From assembly GCA_963931865.1 (NCBI GenBank), contig OZ007510.1, forward strand, positions 2,501,747-2,565,746: 64,000 bases of DNA, read 5' to 3'. This stretch comes from Axinella damicornis (taxonomy: Eukaryota > Porifera > Demospongiae > Axinellida > Axinellidae). The notes under the pieces are model-generated. The model did no database searches. It had not been told where the DNA came from and worked only from the letters and a program-made list of their open reading frames with translations. The position numbers and the translations under genes are program-made. Shown piece by piece: positions 52,020-62,576 of the stretch (position 1 is its first letter; each line of letters begins with the position of its first letter).

Positions 52020-54836
52020 ATGAAGCTGAAGTGTGAGCTGGAGGTAGTCTATTCCCTTGCTGTTGCCCGTGGTGGTGGTGCTGGTAGTAGGTCGCACCGG
52101 GCTAGGGCCTCCCTGTCCCTGGGCAAGAAGCTGGGGAGCAACGCCAGTGGGGGAAGGAGCTGGGAGGAGATCTTCCTTATTGTCTCCACGGCCAAGAATG
52201 TGTCTGGAACTAAATACAAGGTTGTTCATCACATCTAGCTGCTAAGTTCCTAACACATGCAACAGGCTCGGAACCAGACCCTTCACACCAAGAGGAGGGT
52301 CTGGTTCCGAGACTAGCTATACACCTCTTCAGTGTGTACACTTAATGGTATAACCCATTTCACAATAGATTATTATGAACGGCGTCAAGAGACGTGGATA
52401 TTGGTCTGGCAGGAAGTACATACTTTAGGTATAGGTACCGGAAACGCGCGCGCATCTATAGAACCGGCCCTGGCCGTAATATACCCTAACCCATTGCCCT
52501 ATTTCCTGCCGGACCAATATCCACTTCGTATTATGAAAGATGTAGGTGTGTTCCTGAGTGCATCTAAGGTAAGGGAGGGGATTTGCATTCGCTCCTTTAG
52601 CAATTCTTCCGAATTATGGTAAGTGTGCATGCACACCCCACCTTTGAACTATCCAACACTGTACAGTTGTTAGCAAAACCTGCTCCGAACGAAACCTGGG
52701 GCTGTGTCCAGAAATCCCCTGGAAATCCCCTCCCTTACCTTACTACTGTTCCAATTGGTCAAACACAGGGTAGCTGTCACTTTTGTGCAGCTGTTTCAGG
52801 CTTAGAGCGCTCCAGGCAGATAGTGTTTCCACACTGTGATTATACACATTACGTTCTCCTGAAAAATATTCATTTGAAGTGTCTAGAACCATTTCAGAGC
52901 CATGCTAATACATGTTGTTATAAGCTGATAGCCTCATTCCCAGGCTCCTCCCCAGCTTTTTGTCGCATACTGTACATAAAACAGTATGAAGCGAAAAGCT
53001 GGGGAGGAGCCTGGGAACGAGGCTATAATAAGCTGACAAGTTTCAACATATAGCACAAGGCTGTTGTTGAACAGTTTCCAGAGTTAATATTGTGAGAGTT
53101 CAGTTATACTTGTGAATAGTGACATTGCACGTGCAGCTGAGGTAGCATTTTGCTTTCAGGAATATTTCTGGAAATAGAGCCTGACAATTCGACCAAGCCC
53201 CCTTGCGTGTGAGGAAGTGTATCTTCCTAGCCTTGCTCCCAGCCTTCTACACCTCCAATTTTTGATCGCTTGCAGTGCAAGCGATCAAAAACTGGAGGTG
53301 TAGAAGGCCTGGGAACAAGGCTAGTATCTTCCCAGACCTCATAGTCTTGTATACATGTAGTCTGGAAAACTATTATCAAGTGTGTTACATGTTTCTTCCA
53401 ACCAGATTAAGAATAATGTAGTCAAAATCTTCTCCAAGTTTATTCAAGAGGGAAAGGCCACCATCAAGTTCAAAGAACCAGCACATGACCTTTCTATTAG
53501 CAAGGTTTGTCATCCTTGTTGCATTAGTTTTTTTCATACCGTGTGTACATGTACATACATGCAGTGTGTACATGTGCGTACATGCATGCATGAGTCTCAG
53601 ATGGATGGATGCTGAAATAATTACTTTCAACTCAGCCCAGCATGATAGCTTGATTATGTTGCATAAATTCTTCCTGGCTAGGCAGATCCAGTGCAGTTAC
53701 GTGAGTTTCTACGTATCCTTCGGCTGACTCCCCAGGAGCAGGGTGAAGTGGGATTGAGCCCTCTACTGCCAGCCAAGATGCAGGACATTGAGCGACCCAA
53801 AACCAAGCTTGTCGTGAAATCAAGAACCGATTATCCCATCAAGGGTTTCCCTGACTCACTGGAGTCTCTGCAAGCTGTGGATATTGCACTCAACAGAATT
53901 GATTTGAGGATTCTCCAGCTCAAACATCTTCAGTATCTCGACCTATCCAACAATGCTGTGAAATCCATTCCAGAAGGTGTGAAAGACATGTGCCTTTTAG
54001 AGCTGAGGCTAGCAGGAAACAAGATTGCTGAGTTTTCAGAGGTGCTCTGTTCTGGAGACCTATCAGGGAGTTTGAAGTTGTTAGATTTGTCGAGAAACTC
54101 ACTGGCAATTTTGCCCCACAAATTTCCTAGCTTCAAGAACCTTGTACAGCTGAAACTTGACTGCAATGAGTTGCAGATCCTTCCCAGAACCTTTGGGAAG
54201 TTGTCGTCACTGAAGTTCTTTTCGGCCAGCAATAATAAGTTGGTTGTTCTACCACCAACATTCCCAAAACTCAACCTCGAGTCTCTGGACTTGTTTGGAA
54301 ACCCCTTCACTGCTAGTGGGCTAGTAAGGAAGTGCTCCAGCTTGAGCTTGCCCAGCCTGCAGGAGCTTGCTGGAAGAGCTATCAAGAAGAAAAGGTACTG
54401 ATCCAGATGTTTGCATTGTGCTAAAAATGGACTGAAAGAACCCGTTGAATGACTGATAGCTACCTGGTCTGACAGCTTCCAAAATAGACCCAATGACGGG
54501 TAGTTAAAATCGCTCTAGCAGTTTGAGCAGGAGTTAAAAATTCAACCAGGATGTATTTTTGAGAACACCTTAGCCATGGATCAACCATTTACTCTTGCTT
54601 ACAGGATCCCCTATGATCCCTACCACCTCCCTGTGATGCTCTGCCACTACCTGGACTCAGCCAAGAAGTGCCTCTGTGGGGTGGCCTGCTTCCAGGCCTA
54701 TCTGCACTACATAGCCAGCCTGGATCTGCACCGGGTATCAGCTACAGTCACTTCTGTGGACAAGACTGGGACCACTAAGGTCCCCATTGAAGCATTCCTC
54801 TGTTCTGCCAAATGCCTCAAGCTCTGGAAATTGTGA
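52020..54836 (+). CDS. LRR1: Leucine-rich repeat protein 1 (CUL2 substrate receptor)
   Basis: Four exons: 52,020-52,220; 53,406-53,504; 53,682-54,394; 54,605-54,836, total 1,245 nt (414 residues, same length as I recall for the vertebrate protein). N-terminal PH-like part (MKLKCELEV, EEIFLIVSTAKNVSGTKYK, FIQEGKATIKFKEP), then about six leucine-rich repeats (LQYLDLSNNAVKSIPEG, LKLLDLSRNSLAILP, LVQLKLDCNELQILP, LESLDLFGNPF). The C-terminal cysteine-containing module (SAKKCLCGVACFQAYL, AFLCSAKCLKLW) matches the conserved LRR1 end that joins Cullin-2/Elongin. Known role: substrate receptor for replisome (CMG) disassembly. The ATG at 52,020 is preferred over an upstream GTG in the same frame. Its last exon has a decayed duplicate at 57.94 kb. 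Confidence 0.9.
52265..52316. mobile_element. Palindromic MITE, second subfamily
   Basis: GGCTCGGAACCAGACCCTTC ... GGGTCTGGTTCCGAGACTAG in LRR1 intron 1. Confidence 0.7.
52393..52522. repeat. Short inverted repeat pair in LRR1 intron 1
   Basis: GGATATTGGTCTGGCAGGAA at 52,395 and TTCCTGCCGGACCAATATCC at 52,501, about 90 bp apart; probable small foldback element. Confidence 0.65.
52929..53026. mobile_element. Palindromic MITE in LRR1 intron 1
   Basis: TAGCCTCATTCCCAGGCTCC ... GAGCCTGGGAACGAGGCTA, arms containing CCCCAGCTTTT. Confidence 0.75.
53227..53323. mobile_element. Palindromic MITE in LRR1 intron 1
   Basis: CTAGCCTTGCTCCCAGCCTT ... AAGGCCTGGGAACAAGGCTAG, arms CTACACCTCCA / TGGAGGTGTAG. 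Confidence 0.75.
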
Positions 54837-55033
54837 TTGTCACTCAGCTTTGCATTCGAATTGCTAATCTTTGTCATGTTTGAGGAACACCAGTATACTG
54901 CATTGTGAATTATACACAGTACCGTACAAACAAAATCCTGATGTCAATCCATGCTTAATTATCACAAGCAATCTTGGGAAGGAATTGACCACAAAATGAT
55001 GGGACCTCTTGATGCACTGCAGTCATATTGTCA

Positions 55034-55087
55034 GTTTGCCCAACCCCACTGCTTTCCATATATGGAAAGCAGTGGGGTTGGGCAAAC
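55034..55087. repeat. Perfect palindrome, 27 bp arms
   Basis: GTTTGCCCAACCCCACTGCT TTCCATA followed by its exact inverse. The right arm is ARL2-derived (GTGGGGTTGGGCAAAC also at 59,045-59,060), so the left arm is an inverted copy made at or after the duplication. Confidence 0.9.
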
Positions 55088-55116
55088 TTGCTTCCAACAC
55101 CTTTCATTCTTAACTT

Positions 55117-55201
55117 CCTTAATTTCAATAGCAGACATTGCCCCTGGGAGGTCTTGCTTATTGGCAAAAACGAGTAGAGTTGCTGGAGGTCTCCAGCTAA
55201 T
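55117..55201 (-). pseudogene. Decayed duplicate of ARL2 exon 4
   Basis: Matches 59,092-59,172 over GCAGACATTGCCCCTGGGAG GTCTTGCTT and beyond, but the 5' splice donor is destroyed (a short deletion), an 8 bp insertion (GGAGGTCT) shifts the frame, and the acceptor is changed. No other ARL2 exon follows. Non-coding relic. Confidence 0.85.
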
Positions 55202-55250
55202 CTGCATCAGAAATGAAATGATATTGCTGCTCTCCAGTTACAGGTATATA

Positions 55251-55347
55251 TAGCCTCTTTTCCCAGGTCATCTCCCGCTCGGTTTTTCAAAGGTCACGTA
55301 TGTGGCTAAAAACCGAGTGGGAGATCTAGACAGCCTGGGAACGAGGT
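55251..55347. mobile_element. Palindromic MITE
   Basis: TAGCCTCTTTTCCCAGGTCA ... CAGCCTGGGAACGAGGTA with arms TCTCCCGCTCGGTTTTT / AAAACCGAGTGGGAGA. Confidence 0.7.
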
Positions 55348-55900
55348 ATTACAGGTAGGTGTCGGAAGTTGTGTGCTGCAACATATGTATGAATTAATGG
55401 AAGTGTCTTTTTCTATAGTTAAAAGTCAGCACAGAAAATAGCAGTGGCCATCCTTAATTGTTAGCTGACATTAGTTGGTTGTTCTAGTGAGGTACCTGCA
55501 ACCACTTCGATGAACAGAGACACGCTTTTATGCTCTGAAAAATGGGTTGCCCAAACGACTTACTATTCACACAAACAACTATTAGCCGCTAGCTAGCTAC
55601 ACAACATGGCTAGCTACCTGAATACTGCTATAGTGGTGCTAACTATAGAGGTTCTGGGGATCCTGACACACGAGTACCAGGGAGGAAGGGGGCATAGAAG
55701 ACGATGGAAATAGGTGGAAGTAGCTACAGTGTAGGGAATGGAGAGTTGACCGTATAAAAGGGTTTTGTGTACTATGAGTAGGATGACTTTAATTTTGTAA
55801 ACAGATGCAACCATAGAAGCTGAAACGCTCTAATCTGCATAACCTGCAGTCCTCCACTGACTGTGAAGTTTTAACCTGCACATGTAAATTGCAGACTAAA

Positions 55901-55948
55901 ACTAGTCTCGTCCCCAGACGAGACTACATAAAACGGGAACGAGGCTAA
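55901..55948. mobile_element. Palindromic MITE next to aldolase
   Basis: CTAGTCTCGTCCCCAGACGA ... GGGAACGAGGCTAAAT, 67 bp before the aldolase ATG; it may lie in the promoter or in a 5' UTR intron. Confidence 0.55.
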
Positions 55949-56014
55949 ATTAGGGTGCGTCAGATAGAATCAACTGTAAGGGCTGTCGCGTGCCTGTCTT
56001 TCAGGGTCGATAAA

Positions 56015-57094
56015 ATGTCCTACCTCACAGAAGAGCAGAAGAAAGAGCTTGCGGCGAACGCCAAAGCCATAGTAGCCCCCGGGAAAGGGATACTGGCGGC
56101 TGACGAGAGCACCGGGACAATCGGGAAACGCTTCGCCCCGATCGGCGTCGAGAACAACGAGGAAAACCGTCGGCTCTACCGTCAGCTACTCTTTACCAGC
56201 GACAAGGAGGTCAGCAACTACATCAGCGCCGTCATCCTCTTCGACGAGACGTTCTGGCAGAAAGCGGACGACGGGAAGCGCTTCGTGGACATCCTGAAAG
56301 AGAAGGGGATCATCCCTGGAATCAAGGTGGACAAAGGGGTCGTACCCCTGCTCGGGACGGATGAGGAAACGACCACTCAGGGACTCGACGACCTTGGGAA
56401 ACGCTGCAAGACGTACTATGAAAACGGAGCCCGTTTTGCCAAGTGGCGTTGCGTCTTGAAGATCGGTAATGGCCGACCCTCCCAGTTGGCTGTGTTAGAG
56501 AACGCAAACGTCCTCGCCCGCTATGCCTCAACGTGCCAACAGAACTCGATTGTTCCAATCGTCGAACCGGAAATCCTCACAGATGGCTCACACGATCTCA
56601 ATGCCTGTGTCGAGGCCAGTCAGCGCACTCTTGCCGCCGTGTACAAAGCGCTTCATGATCACAACGTCTATCTTGAGGGTACTCTGCTGAAACCTAATAT
56701 GGTCTTGCCTGGTCACGATTGTCCTACAAAGTTCACCCCAGAGCAGGTGGCAAACGCCACGGTGACCGTTTTCCAGCGTACTCTACCGGTTGCTGTTCCT
56801 GGCGTGACCTTTCTCTCCGGAGGTCAGTCCGAGCTTGTTGCCACGACTCATCTCGACGCCATCAACAAGTACAAGGCCGTCAAACCATGGGCCCTCACCT
56901 TCTCCTATGGTCGTGCTCTACAGGCTAGCGTCCTTCAGGCCTGGAAGGGAAAGCCAGAGAATGTGAAGACCGCCCAGGCCGTTCTCCTCCACCGTGCCCG
57001 CTGCAATGGATTGGCTGCTCTCGGGAAGTACGAAGGAGAGGGAGAGGAAGATAGTAGTTCTAAAGATCTTCATGTGTCAAAGTACACTTATTGA
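56015..57094 (+). CDS. ALDO: Class I fructose-bisphosphate aldolase
   Basis: A single uninterrupted 359-residue ORF (family about 363). It catalyses reversible cleavage of fructose-1,6-bisphosphate in cytosolic glycolysis and gluconeogenesis. Visible motifs: [18 protein letters not shown] at the N-terminus, [12 protein letters not shown] with the Schiff-base lysine (Lys226 here), [27 protein letters not shown], and the functionally important C-terminal tyrosine (SKYTY). The ATG at 56,015 follows CGATAAA and fits the family start; the frame is open upstream, but a good splice acceptor (TGCCTGTCTTTCAG, ending 56,004) suggests a 5' UTR intron. The coding part has no introns and GC-rich third positions, unlike all neighbours. 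Candidate polyA signal AATAAA at about 57,711. It lies between the two halves of the LRR1-ARL2 duplication. Confidence 0.95.
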   Translation: MSYLTEEQKKELAANAKAIVAPGKGILAADESTGTIGKRFAPIGVENNEENRRLYRQLLFTSDKEVSNYISAVILFDETFWQKADDGKRFVDILKEKGIIPGIKVDKGVVPLLGTDEETTTQGLDDLGKRCKTYYENGARFAKWRCVLKIGNGRPSQLAVLENANVLARYASTCQQNSIVPIVEPEILTDGSHDLNACVEASQRTLAAVYKALHDHNVYLEGTLLKPNMVLPGHDCPTKFTPEQVANATVTVFQRTLPVAVPGVTFLSGGQSELVATTHLDAINKYKAVKPWALTFSYGRALQASVLQAWKGKPENVKTAQAVLLHRARCNGLAALGKYEGEGEEDSSSKDLHVSKYTY

Positions 57095-58289
57095 AGCCGC
57101 GCACCCCTTGGATAGCCTGATCATGACATGAAACTTTTTAATTTAGGAACCGTTTACTACTTCCATTTTCTGTAGTGACCTTATCATGTTGCTGTGACAG
57201 ACCTGTTAAATTTGTGCAGATTTGTACCATGTGGACTGAGCTAGATTTTGTTGTATGTGTGTGTTTTCACGGGGACAAATTAGAGGAAAATTTGGGTCTT
57301 GCCTCAAAAAGAGCAAAATTCTCCCTGAAATTAATGTCCTGTACAGTAGCTATGTGTTGCCAATTGTTTTGTTTTGGCCCACATGCTACAGTATGTCTGC
57401 ATTTACATTGGACAAAATGTAATCAATGATGCATGTGGCAACGAATAATTGACAATGCATGTGGCAGGAAATATTGGCGGTGATTGGTGGCACCGAATTT
57501 TAACCTGCCAAATTTATGGGTATGGTATATATATAAGCTTACGTGGCATGGCATTCACGAAGTAGCAAAATTTGCCAAATTTTGTCCTTGCCAAAGGCTA
57601 GCGCTATTATGCCAATTTACCCAGTAATTATTTCCCGTCGGAAGTGCTGTACATGATTAATGGTATAAGACCGAATGCAAGACAGTGAGCATAGCTGCAA
57701 CGTGGAATGCAAATAAACATACCCACATAGCAAGCTATGGTTACTTTGAATCATGACCTAATTACCCCAAAATAGATCGATGAATCACTCTAGCATTTGA
57801 TCAGTAAGACGAGTCGTGGACTGCATGAGACTGATCTAAGCTGTATACTGTGATCCAATCAGGTTGAGTGGTAGATTATAGCTACACGCTACACGCATGC
57901 ATGCACATCACCTCATACTATTGATTCTTTCCTAAAGGATCCCCTATGTTCCCTACCGCCTCCCTGCACGTGATGCTCTGCCACTACCTGGACTCAGCCA
58001 AGAATTAAGTGCCTCTGTGGGGTGGCCTGCTTCCAGGCCTATCTGCACTACATAGCCATGCAGCCTGGATCTGCACCGGGTATCAGCTACAGTCACTTCG
58101 ATCTGTTGACAAGACTGGGACCACTAAGGGCATTCCTCTGTTCTGCCAAATGCCTCAAGCTCGGGAAATAAATTATTGTGATTGTCACTCATCTTTGTAT
58201 TCGAATGGCTAATACTGTGTTGAGAATACCAGTATAGTGCATTGTGTATTATACACAGTACCGTACAAACAAAAATATTAATCTTGATG
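57095..58289. other. Region between aldolase and ARL2
   Basis: Aldolase 3' flank, AT-rich with no clear ORF, then the decayed LRR1 last exon (57,938-58,171) and its 3' flank shared with 54.84-54.95 kb. Confidence 0.6.
57938..58171 (+). pseudogene. Decayed duplicate of LRR1 last exon
   Basis: Aligns with 54,605-54,836 along its length (for example CTCTGCCACTACCTGGACTC, GTGGCCTGCTTCCAGGCCTA). Several 4 bp insertions (after CCTCCCTG, within GCCAAGAA, within ATAGCC) and an 11 bp deletion before GCATTCCTCTG break the frame. The upstream acceptor is intact-looking (CCTAAAG) but no other LRR1 exon is present. Confidence 0.9.
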
Positions 58290-61200
58290 TCAATCCATGG
58301 TGAATATTCTTGAGCATATATCTGTGGTCATCCAATTAACGCCATCTAAGAGTCTCTCCCCAGTCACCGCACTACACGCTGTGATCTGCCAGTGGTGTGT
58401 CTTGATGGAATCCAGTTCTAGTGCCTACAGGGATCGATTTGAAGTCAGTATTATCGCTACACATTTATAAACCAGAAAGATTTATACTTGCACAATCATC
58501 CTAATATAATTACCGTAGAGTACATATCAAGGTTTTGGGGACATTAGAACATAGGGATGGGCACTAGATACATACATACTCAGACTGTATAACAACAAGT
58601 GCTGCACATGTCACTGACCGGCTATGACTATATAAGTTGATTGTCCACGTAAGGAAGTCGATTGTGCATCTTCACAAAGTCTTTGAGAAGAAACACTCGG
58701 CAGTGGAAGCACACTGTAGTTGATCACTGCAAATTGGCCTTTGTCAAAACCTTATTCCGAACTAAGTTAGAAATGCTGCTCAAGACTTGTGATGGGTATA
58801 GGCCATTAGCTTTTGAACCCTGTGCAAGAACTGTCACGTAAAGAGGGGGTGGGTGCTTGATACGTACTCTACGGAAACTTGTGCTTTGCATAGTGAGATT
58901 CGCCACTGTACCATCACAAGCAATCGTGGGAAGGATCTACCTCGAAGTGATGAGAAATGTAACACTGACAACAGCAGAGACAAAGATTAGACTGCATGGC
59001 TCTCAATACCAACTCTCTTGATGCACATTTCAGCATAATTATGAGTGGGGTTGGGCAAACTTGTTTCCAACACCTTTCGTTCTTAACTTACCTCTTTAAT
59101 TTCATCGGCAGACATTGCCCCTGGGAGGTCTTGCTTGTTGGCAAAAACTAGTAGAGTTGCTCCAGCTAATCTCTGCAAAAAGAAAGAAGTAACGATTAAA
59201 ATGTTACTGCTATACGAGGGGCAACCGCACTCCTGGTAGCCGCGTTGCAACCGGTTGCAACTGGACGTAGCGCAAGCTAGGTATTGCAACTCATTCCACA
59301 TATGAATGGAAGCGACGTCCTACCGTAAAGGTTAGAAAGTCATTACATGTAGTTGGTTGTGTAGTGAGGCCCCAACCACTTGGATGTACAGGAAGCTTGC
59401 CTTTGCATGGATTAAAATTACAGGTGACATGGAATGGTGGGCAGCAGTTTGGGTGATAACTGAACACTGCTATAGCAGTGCTAGAGGCTCTGTGGATAGT
59501 GATGTAGGGAGGTCACACTCTCGATGGAGTACCAGGAAGGAAGGGGGTATGGAAGACGATGGAAATAGGTGGAAGTAGGGTTGACCATGTCAAAAGGGGA
59601 TGTTCTGTAGGATGTCAATAAACACAGCCATAGAATGCTCACGTACGTAATCTGCAGGGTTAATATAGCCTCATTCCCAGTCCCACGCCCAGCTTTTCGT
59701 CGCTTGCCGTACTGCAAGCGACGAAAAGCTGGGCGTGGGACTGGGAACGAGGCTAGGGTTAATAAACCTGCAGTTCTCCGGCCACTGAGTACAAATGATC
59801 CCTGTGAAACAAGGACCGCAAGTGGTACTGATGCAACTACAAATATATGCATCTCTCCAAAAGGTCCGACTCTGTGCTTGAGGCACATCCCCTCTGCTTT
59901 TTCCACCAGATGTCGAATAGGCAGCCCTAGAGCTGCCTATGCATGCACGATCCTCATAGCAGTTAAATGAGGTTTAACGGTGGTTAAAGCAAGTTAACAG
60001 CAGAGGGGCGTGTTCACCTGCTTAATTGACTATCACAGTCAATAAACTTCCCGCGCATGCGCACATGATCTGCTCTTGGTTCAACCACAGTGCAGTGATC
60101 GAAAGTGCCACCTACCTCTTCCAGTAGCAGTGCGTGTAACTCTGCCTTGCAGTCCTCCAGTCTCCGCCGATCAGCACTGTCGACCACCCAAATCAGACCA
60201 TCTGTGCTCTCAAAGTAGTTGCGCCAGTATGACCGCAATGATCTCTGACCTCCTACATCCCAAATGTTAAGTTTTAACCTATCAAGGAAATACAACAACA
60301 TTGCACAAGACGGTCATGCTGAATTCAGTTTGATACCACATGTAAATTACAGCCACCAGCTCATAAAAGTACGAATTCAAGAACATGCACCAGGCATGAA
60401 CTGCCCTGTAAACATTCACTGTTTGATGAAGCTCCCTAGCCTCATTCCCAGGCCACACCCAGCCTTTCGTCACTTGCTGTACAGTAACTCCTGTGTTTCC
60501 GTATTGCAAGCGACCAAAAGCTGGGTGGGGGCTGGGTACGAGGCTAGTAGCTCCCCTTATCTTTGTTACCTCCATGTGTATGACTTGTGCAATTACTAGC
60601 CTTGTTCCAAGGCCTGCACCATTTTCAGTTGCCCGAAGAACATGCATACTGCAAGTGACGAAAAGCTGGGCGGGAGCCTGGGAATGACACTATGCCAATT
60701 ACTGCTTCTGAATGTCTGTCTGAGAAGGGGTATGTTTTTGTGCCAAAATTGGCACTATTTTCTACCAATTATGGCACATTTTGACATGCCAATTTTGGAA
60801 TCAAAGGCAGAAACAGCACTCTCATTCTATAGGGTGACTGATGTGCCACTTCTGCCAAAGATGGACCAATGAACCAAAATTGGTATTTGGAATAGACTTG
60901 GGAAGAGAAAACTATGAGATATGAAGCTGGGAATTGTGCCATTGTGGTCAGCATAAAAAGAGCTTTCAAATGATGTCCTCAAAATTATTTTTAATCTCGG
61001 TCACATTTTTTGTCAAAAATCGCAGTCGACCAAAGGCTATAATCCATGGTTTTTCATCATTTTGGGTAAAAATTCAACCGACAGCAAAATTGACATCATT
61101 GGAATGCTCTATTTATGCTGATCACAATGGTACAAATCCCAACTTCATATCTCATTCCTAGGCCAAGATACCTAGCATATTAGTCTGCTATAGCTGTACG

Positions 61201-62467
61201 CCTATATAGCATTGTTCCCAGGCCTTCTACACCACCAGATTTTTGATCGAGTACAATATTTTTGCATTATGTAAACGACCGAAAGCTGGAGGTGTAGAAG
61301 GCCTGGGAACAAGGCTATGCATGCCTCCAGGACGCCCTCCACAACAAGTGGCAGCTAGTGTACATGTAGCAAACAAGACGAGACTTGATCTTTGCTGGCT
61401 TCACTGTGTATCCTTGATGTGCTGTCGCTCACCAAGAGTGCTATTTTGGTTCGTTGCTCGAATATGGCTTACCAGTCACCACTACAGAACAGGAGCGCTG
61501 TTTCTACTTAATTTTAAAACATGCCATAATTGGTAGAAAATCGTTTCCAACTTTGGCATGTGAACATACCTGCTGAGTCAGGAAATATCTTTCCGACATG
61601 ACGTCTCAGGAATAAGACCAGTTCTAAGCCATGCACGTGGGCCCTTTCCACCTACCCTCTGTGTTCCACTGTCTTTATGTTGAACCCAAAGGTGGGTGAA
61701 ATTGTGCTAATGTCTTCTCCGATGAACTTCTTCAGGATTGTTGTTTTGCCAGCATTGTCCAAACCACTGACGAGAGTCAAGGAAATCACTCTCCTTTTGC
61801 TCTGAAAAAGAGTTTAGTCCTGTAGTGGAGGAGGGCCAATGTCCAACAGACTAGATCGATGGATCTCACACCAAGATATTCGTTCCTAGACTGCAAAGCA
61901 CCATGAACTTAAAACTCTGCCTCAAGCCGATTGGACAGCTTCATCTTTGAACAATTAACCTATAGATCTACTTTGGTGGCCTTAGCCTGCATGCTTACCA
62001 CGATTAATGAACAAGGTGGGACCATCTTCAGCAACAACGGAGCTAGTCTAGCGGGGGGAGAGGGGGGTCTAGCAGCTAGACTACAACAGAGCAGGTATGG
62101 CTATGTAATTTGCTATTATATATTCTTCTTGGGGGATCATCCACTGGATGACGTCTCTGTTTACTGGACTGGAATGCTTACAGAATGTCCATGGATGGAT
62201 GGTCATAGGGGGCCATGTATGGCATGAGGGGTCTGAGGGGACCATATACAGTGCCATGTATGGTCTGGGGAACTCATTGCTATATGGGCAGTTTGGGGGA
62301 GCTGTTTTCGGGGCAGGGATATGGCAGCTTGCTGATATCACGGAATGACTGTAACACAATTGACAAATGTGAATCGGAGGAACACATTTTCACGAAGGAT
62401 ACAGCATTAGTAGTCTGACATCCTTCTCCTTCTGTTTCATCTTCTTGAGGATGGAGAGTAAACCCAT
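58290..62467 (-). CDS. ARL2: ADP-ribosylation factor-like protein 2
   Basis: Five exons: 62,403-62,467; 61,656-61,766; 60,116-60,278; 59,092-59,172; 58,290-58,424, total 555 nt (184 residues, the normal ARL2 length). Small GTPase with P-loop GLDNAGKT (residues 23-30), switch I threonine in [10 protein letters not shown], switch II WDVGGQ with Gln70, NKQDLPGA and CSAVTGE for guanine binding. The N-terminus is [23 protein letters not shown]2 controls tubulin cofactors (TBCD/TBCE/TBCC) and release of lipidated cargo by PDE6D/UNC119-type carriers. Exon 2 starts at CAG|TGGTTTGG, chosen because it restores LMLGLDNAGK exactly. Introns carry four palindromic MITEs. Head-to-head with an unrecognised gene. 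Confidence 0.95.
58513..58876. mobile_element. MITE with TATCAAGCACCCACCC-type ends, ARL2 intron 4
   Basis: Left end GTAGAGTACATATCAAGG; right end GGGTGGGTGCTTGATACGTA CTCTAC, its imperfect inverse. Best preserved of three copies in the window. Confidence 0.65.
59667..59756. mobile_element. Palindromic MITE, near perfect
   Basis: TAGCCTCATTCCCAGTCCCA ... TGGGACTGGGAACGAGGCTA, with internal arms AGCTTTTCGTCGCTTGC. About 40 bp stem. ARL2 intron 3. Confidence 0.85.
60052..60063. promoter_or_regulatory. NRF1-like site in ARL2 intron 3
   Basis: CGCGCATGCGCA matches the NRF1 consensus. Its position 53 bp downstream of an ARL2 exon makes a regulatory role uncertain. Confidence 0.25.
60437..60690. 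mobile_element. Two adjacent palindromic MITEs, ARL2 intron 2
   Basis: TAGCCTCATTCCCAGGCC...GGGTACGAGGCTAG (60,437-60,545) and CTAGCCTTGTTCCAAGGCC...GCCTGGGAATGACACTA (60,597-60,690), both with CAGCTTTTCGTC-type arms. Confidence 0.7.
60905..61165. repeat. Dispersed repeat shared with 4.65-4.91 kb
   Basis: Shares GCTGATCACAATGGTACAAA, ATATGAAGCTGGGAATTGTG and TCATATCTCATTCCTAG with a left-copy intron. Ends are inverted repeats of ATATGAAGCTGGG; likely a transposon relic without coding capacity. Confidence 0.6.
61208..61315. mobile_element. Palindromic MITE, ARL2 intron 2
   Basis: TAGCATTGTTCCCAGGCCTT ... AAGGCCTGGGAACAAGGCTA with CTACACC / GGTGTAG arms. Confidence 0.7.
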
Positions 62468-62576
62468 CTTGAATTTCTATTTAATGCCCCACAAACAGCA
62501 CGTGACCCCGTCTTGCAATGCATATATGCATACATATCGTGTTTGACTCTATTGCGGTTACCAGAACGGTGTATTA
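62468..62576. promoter_or_regulatory. Bidirectional promoter region ARL2/unknown gene
   Basis: Only 109 bp between the ARL2 ATG (minus, 62,467) and the next plus-strand ATG (62,577). No TATA box. Shared promoter inferred from spacing. Confidence 0.55.

Larger units (their letters stand above)
54837..56014. other. Region between LRR1 and aldolase
   Basis: Holds a dead ARL2 exon (55,117-55,201), a 54 bp perfect palindrome (55,034-55,087), two MITEs (55,251-55,347; 55,901-55,948) and the presumed aldolase promoter. The first 120 bp or so are shared with the sequence after the LRR1 pseudoexon at 58.17-58.30 kb. Confidence 0.6.

Noticed and set aside
56322..56558. Antisense ORF within aldolase
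   Set aside because: Shadow of a GC-rich coding frame with no independent support.
60282..60687. ORFs containing SLVPRP-type peptides
   Set aside because: Translation of palindromic MITE arms, repeated at many sites; not genes.
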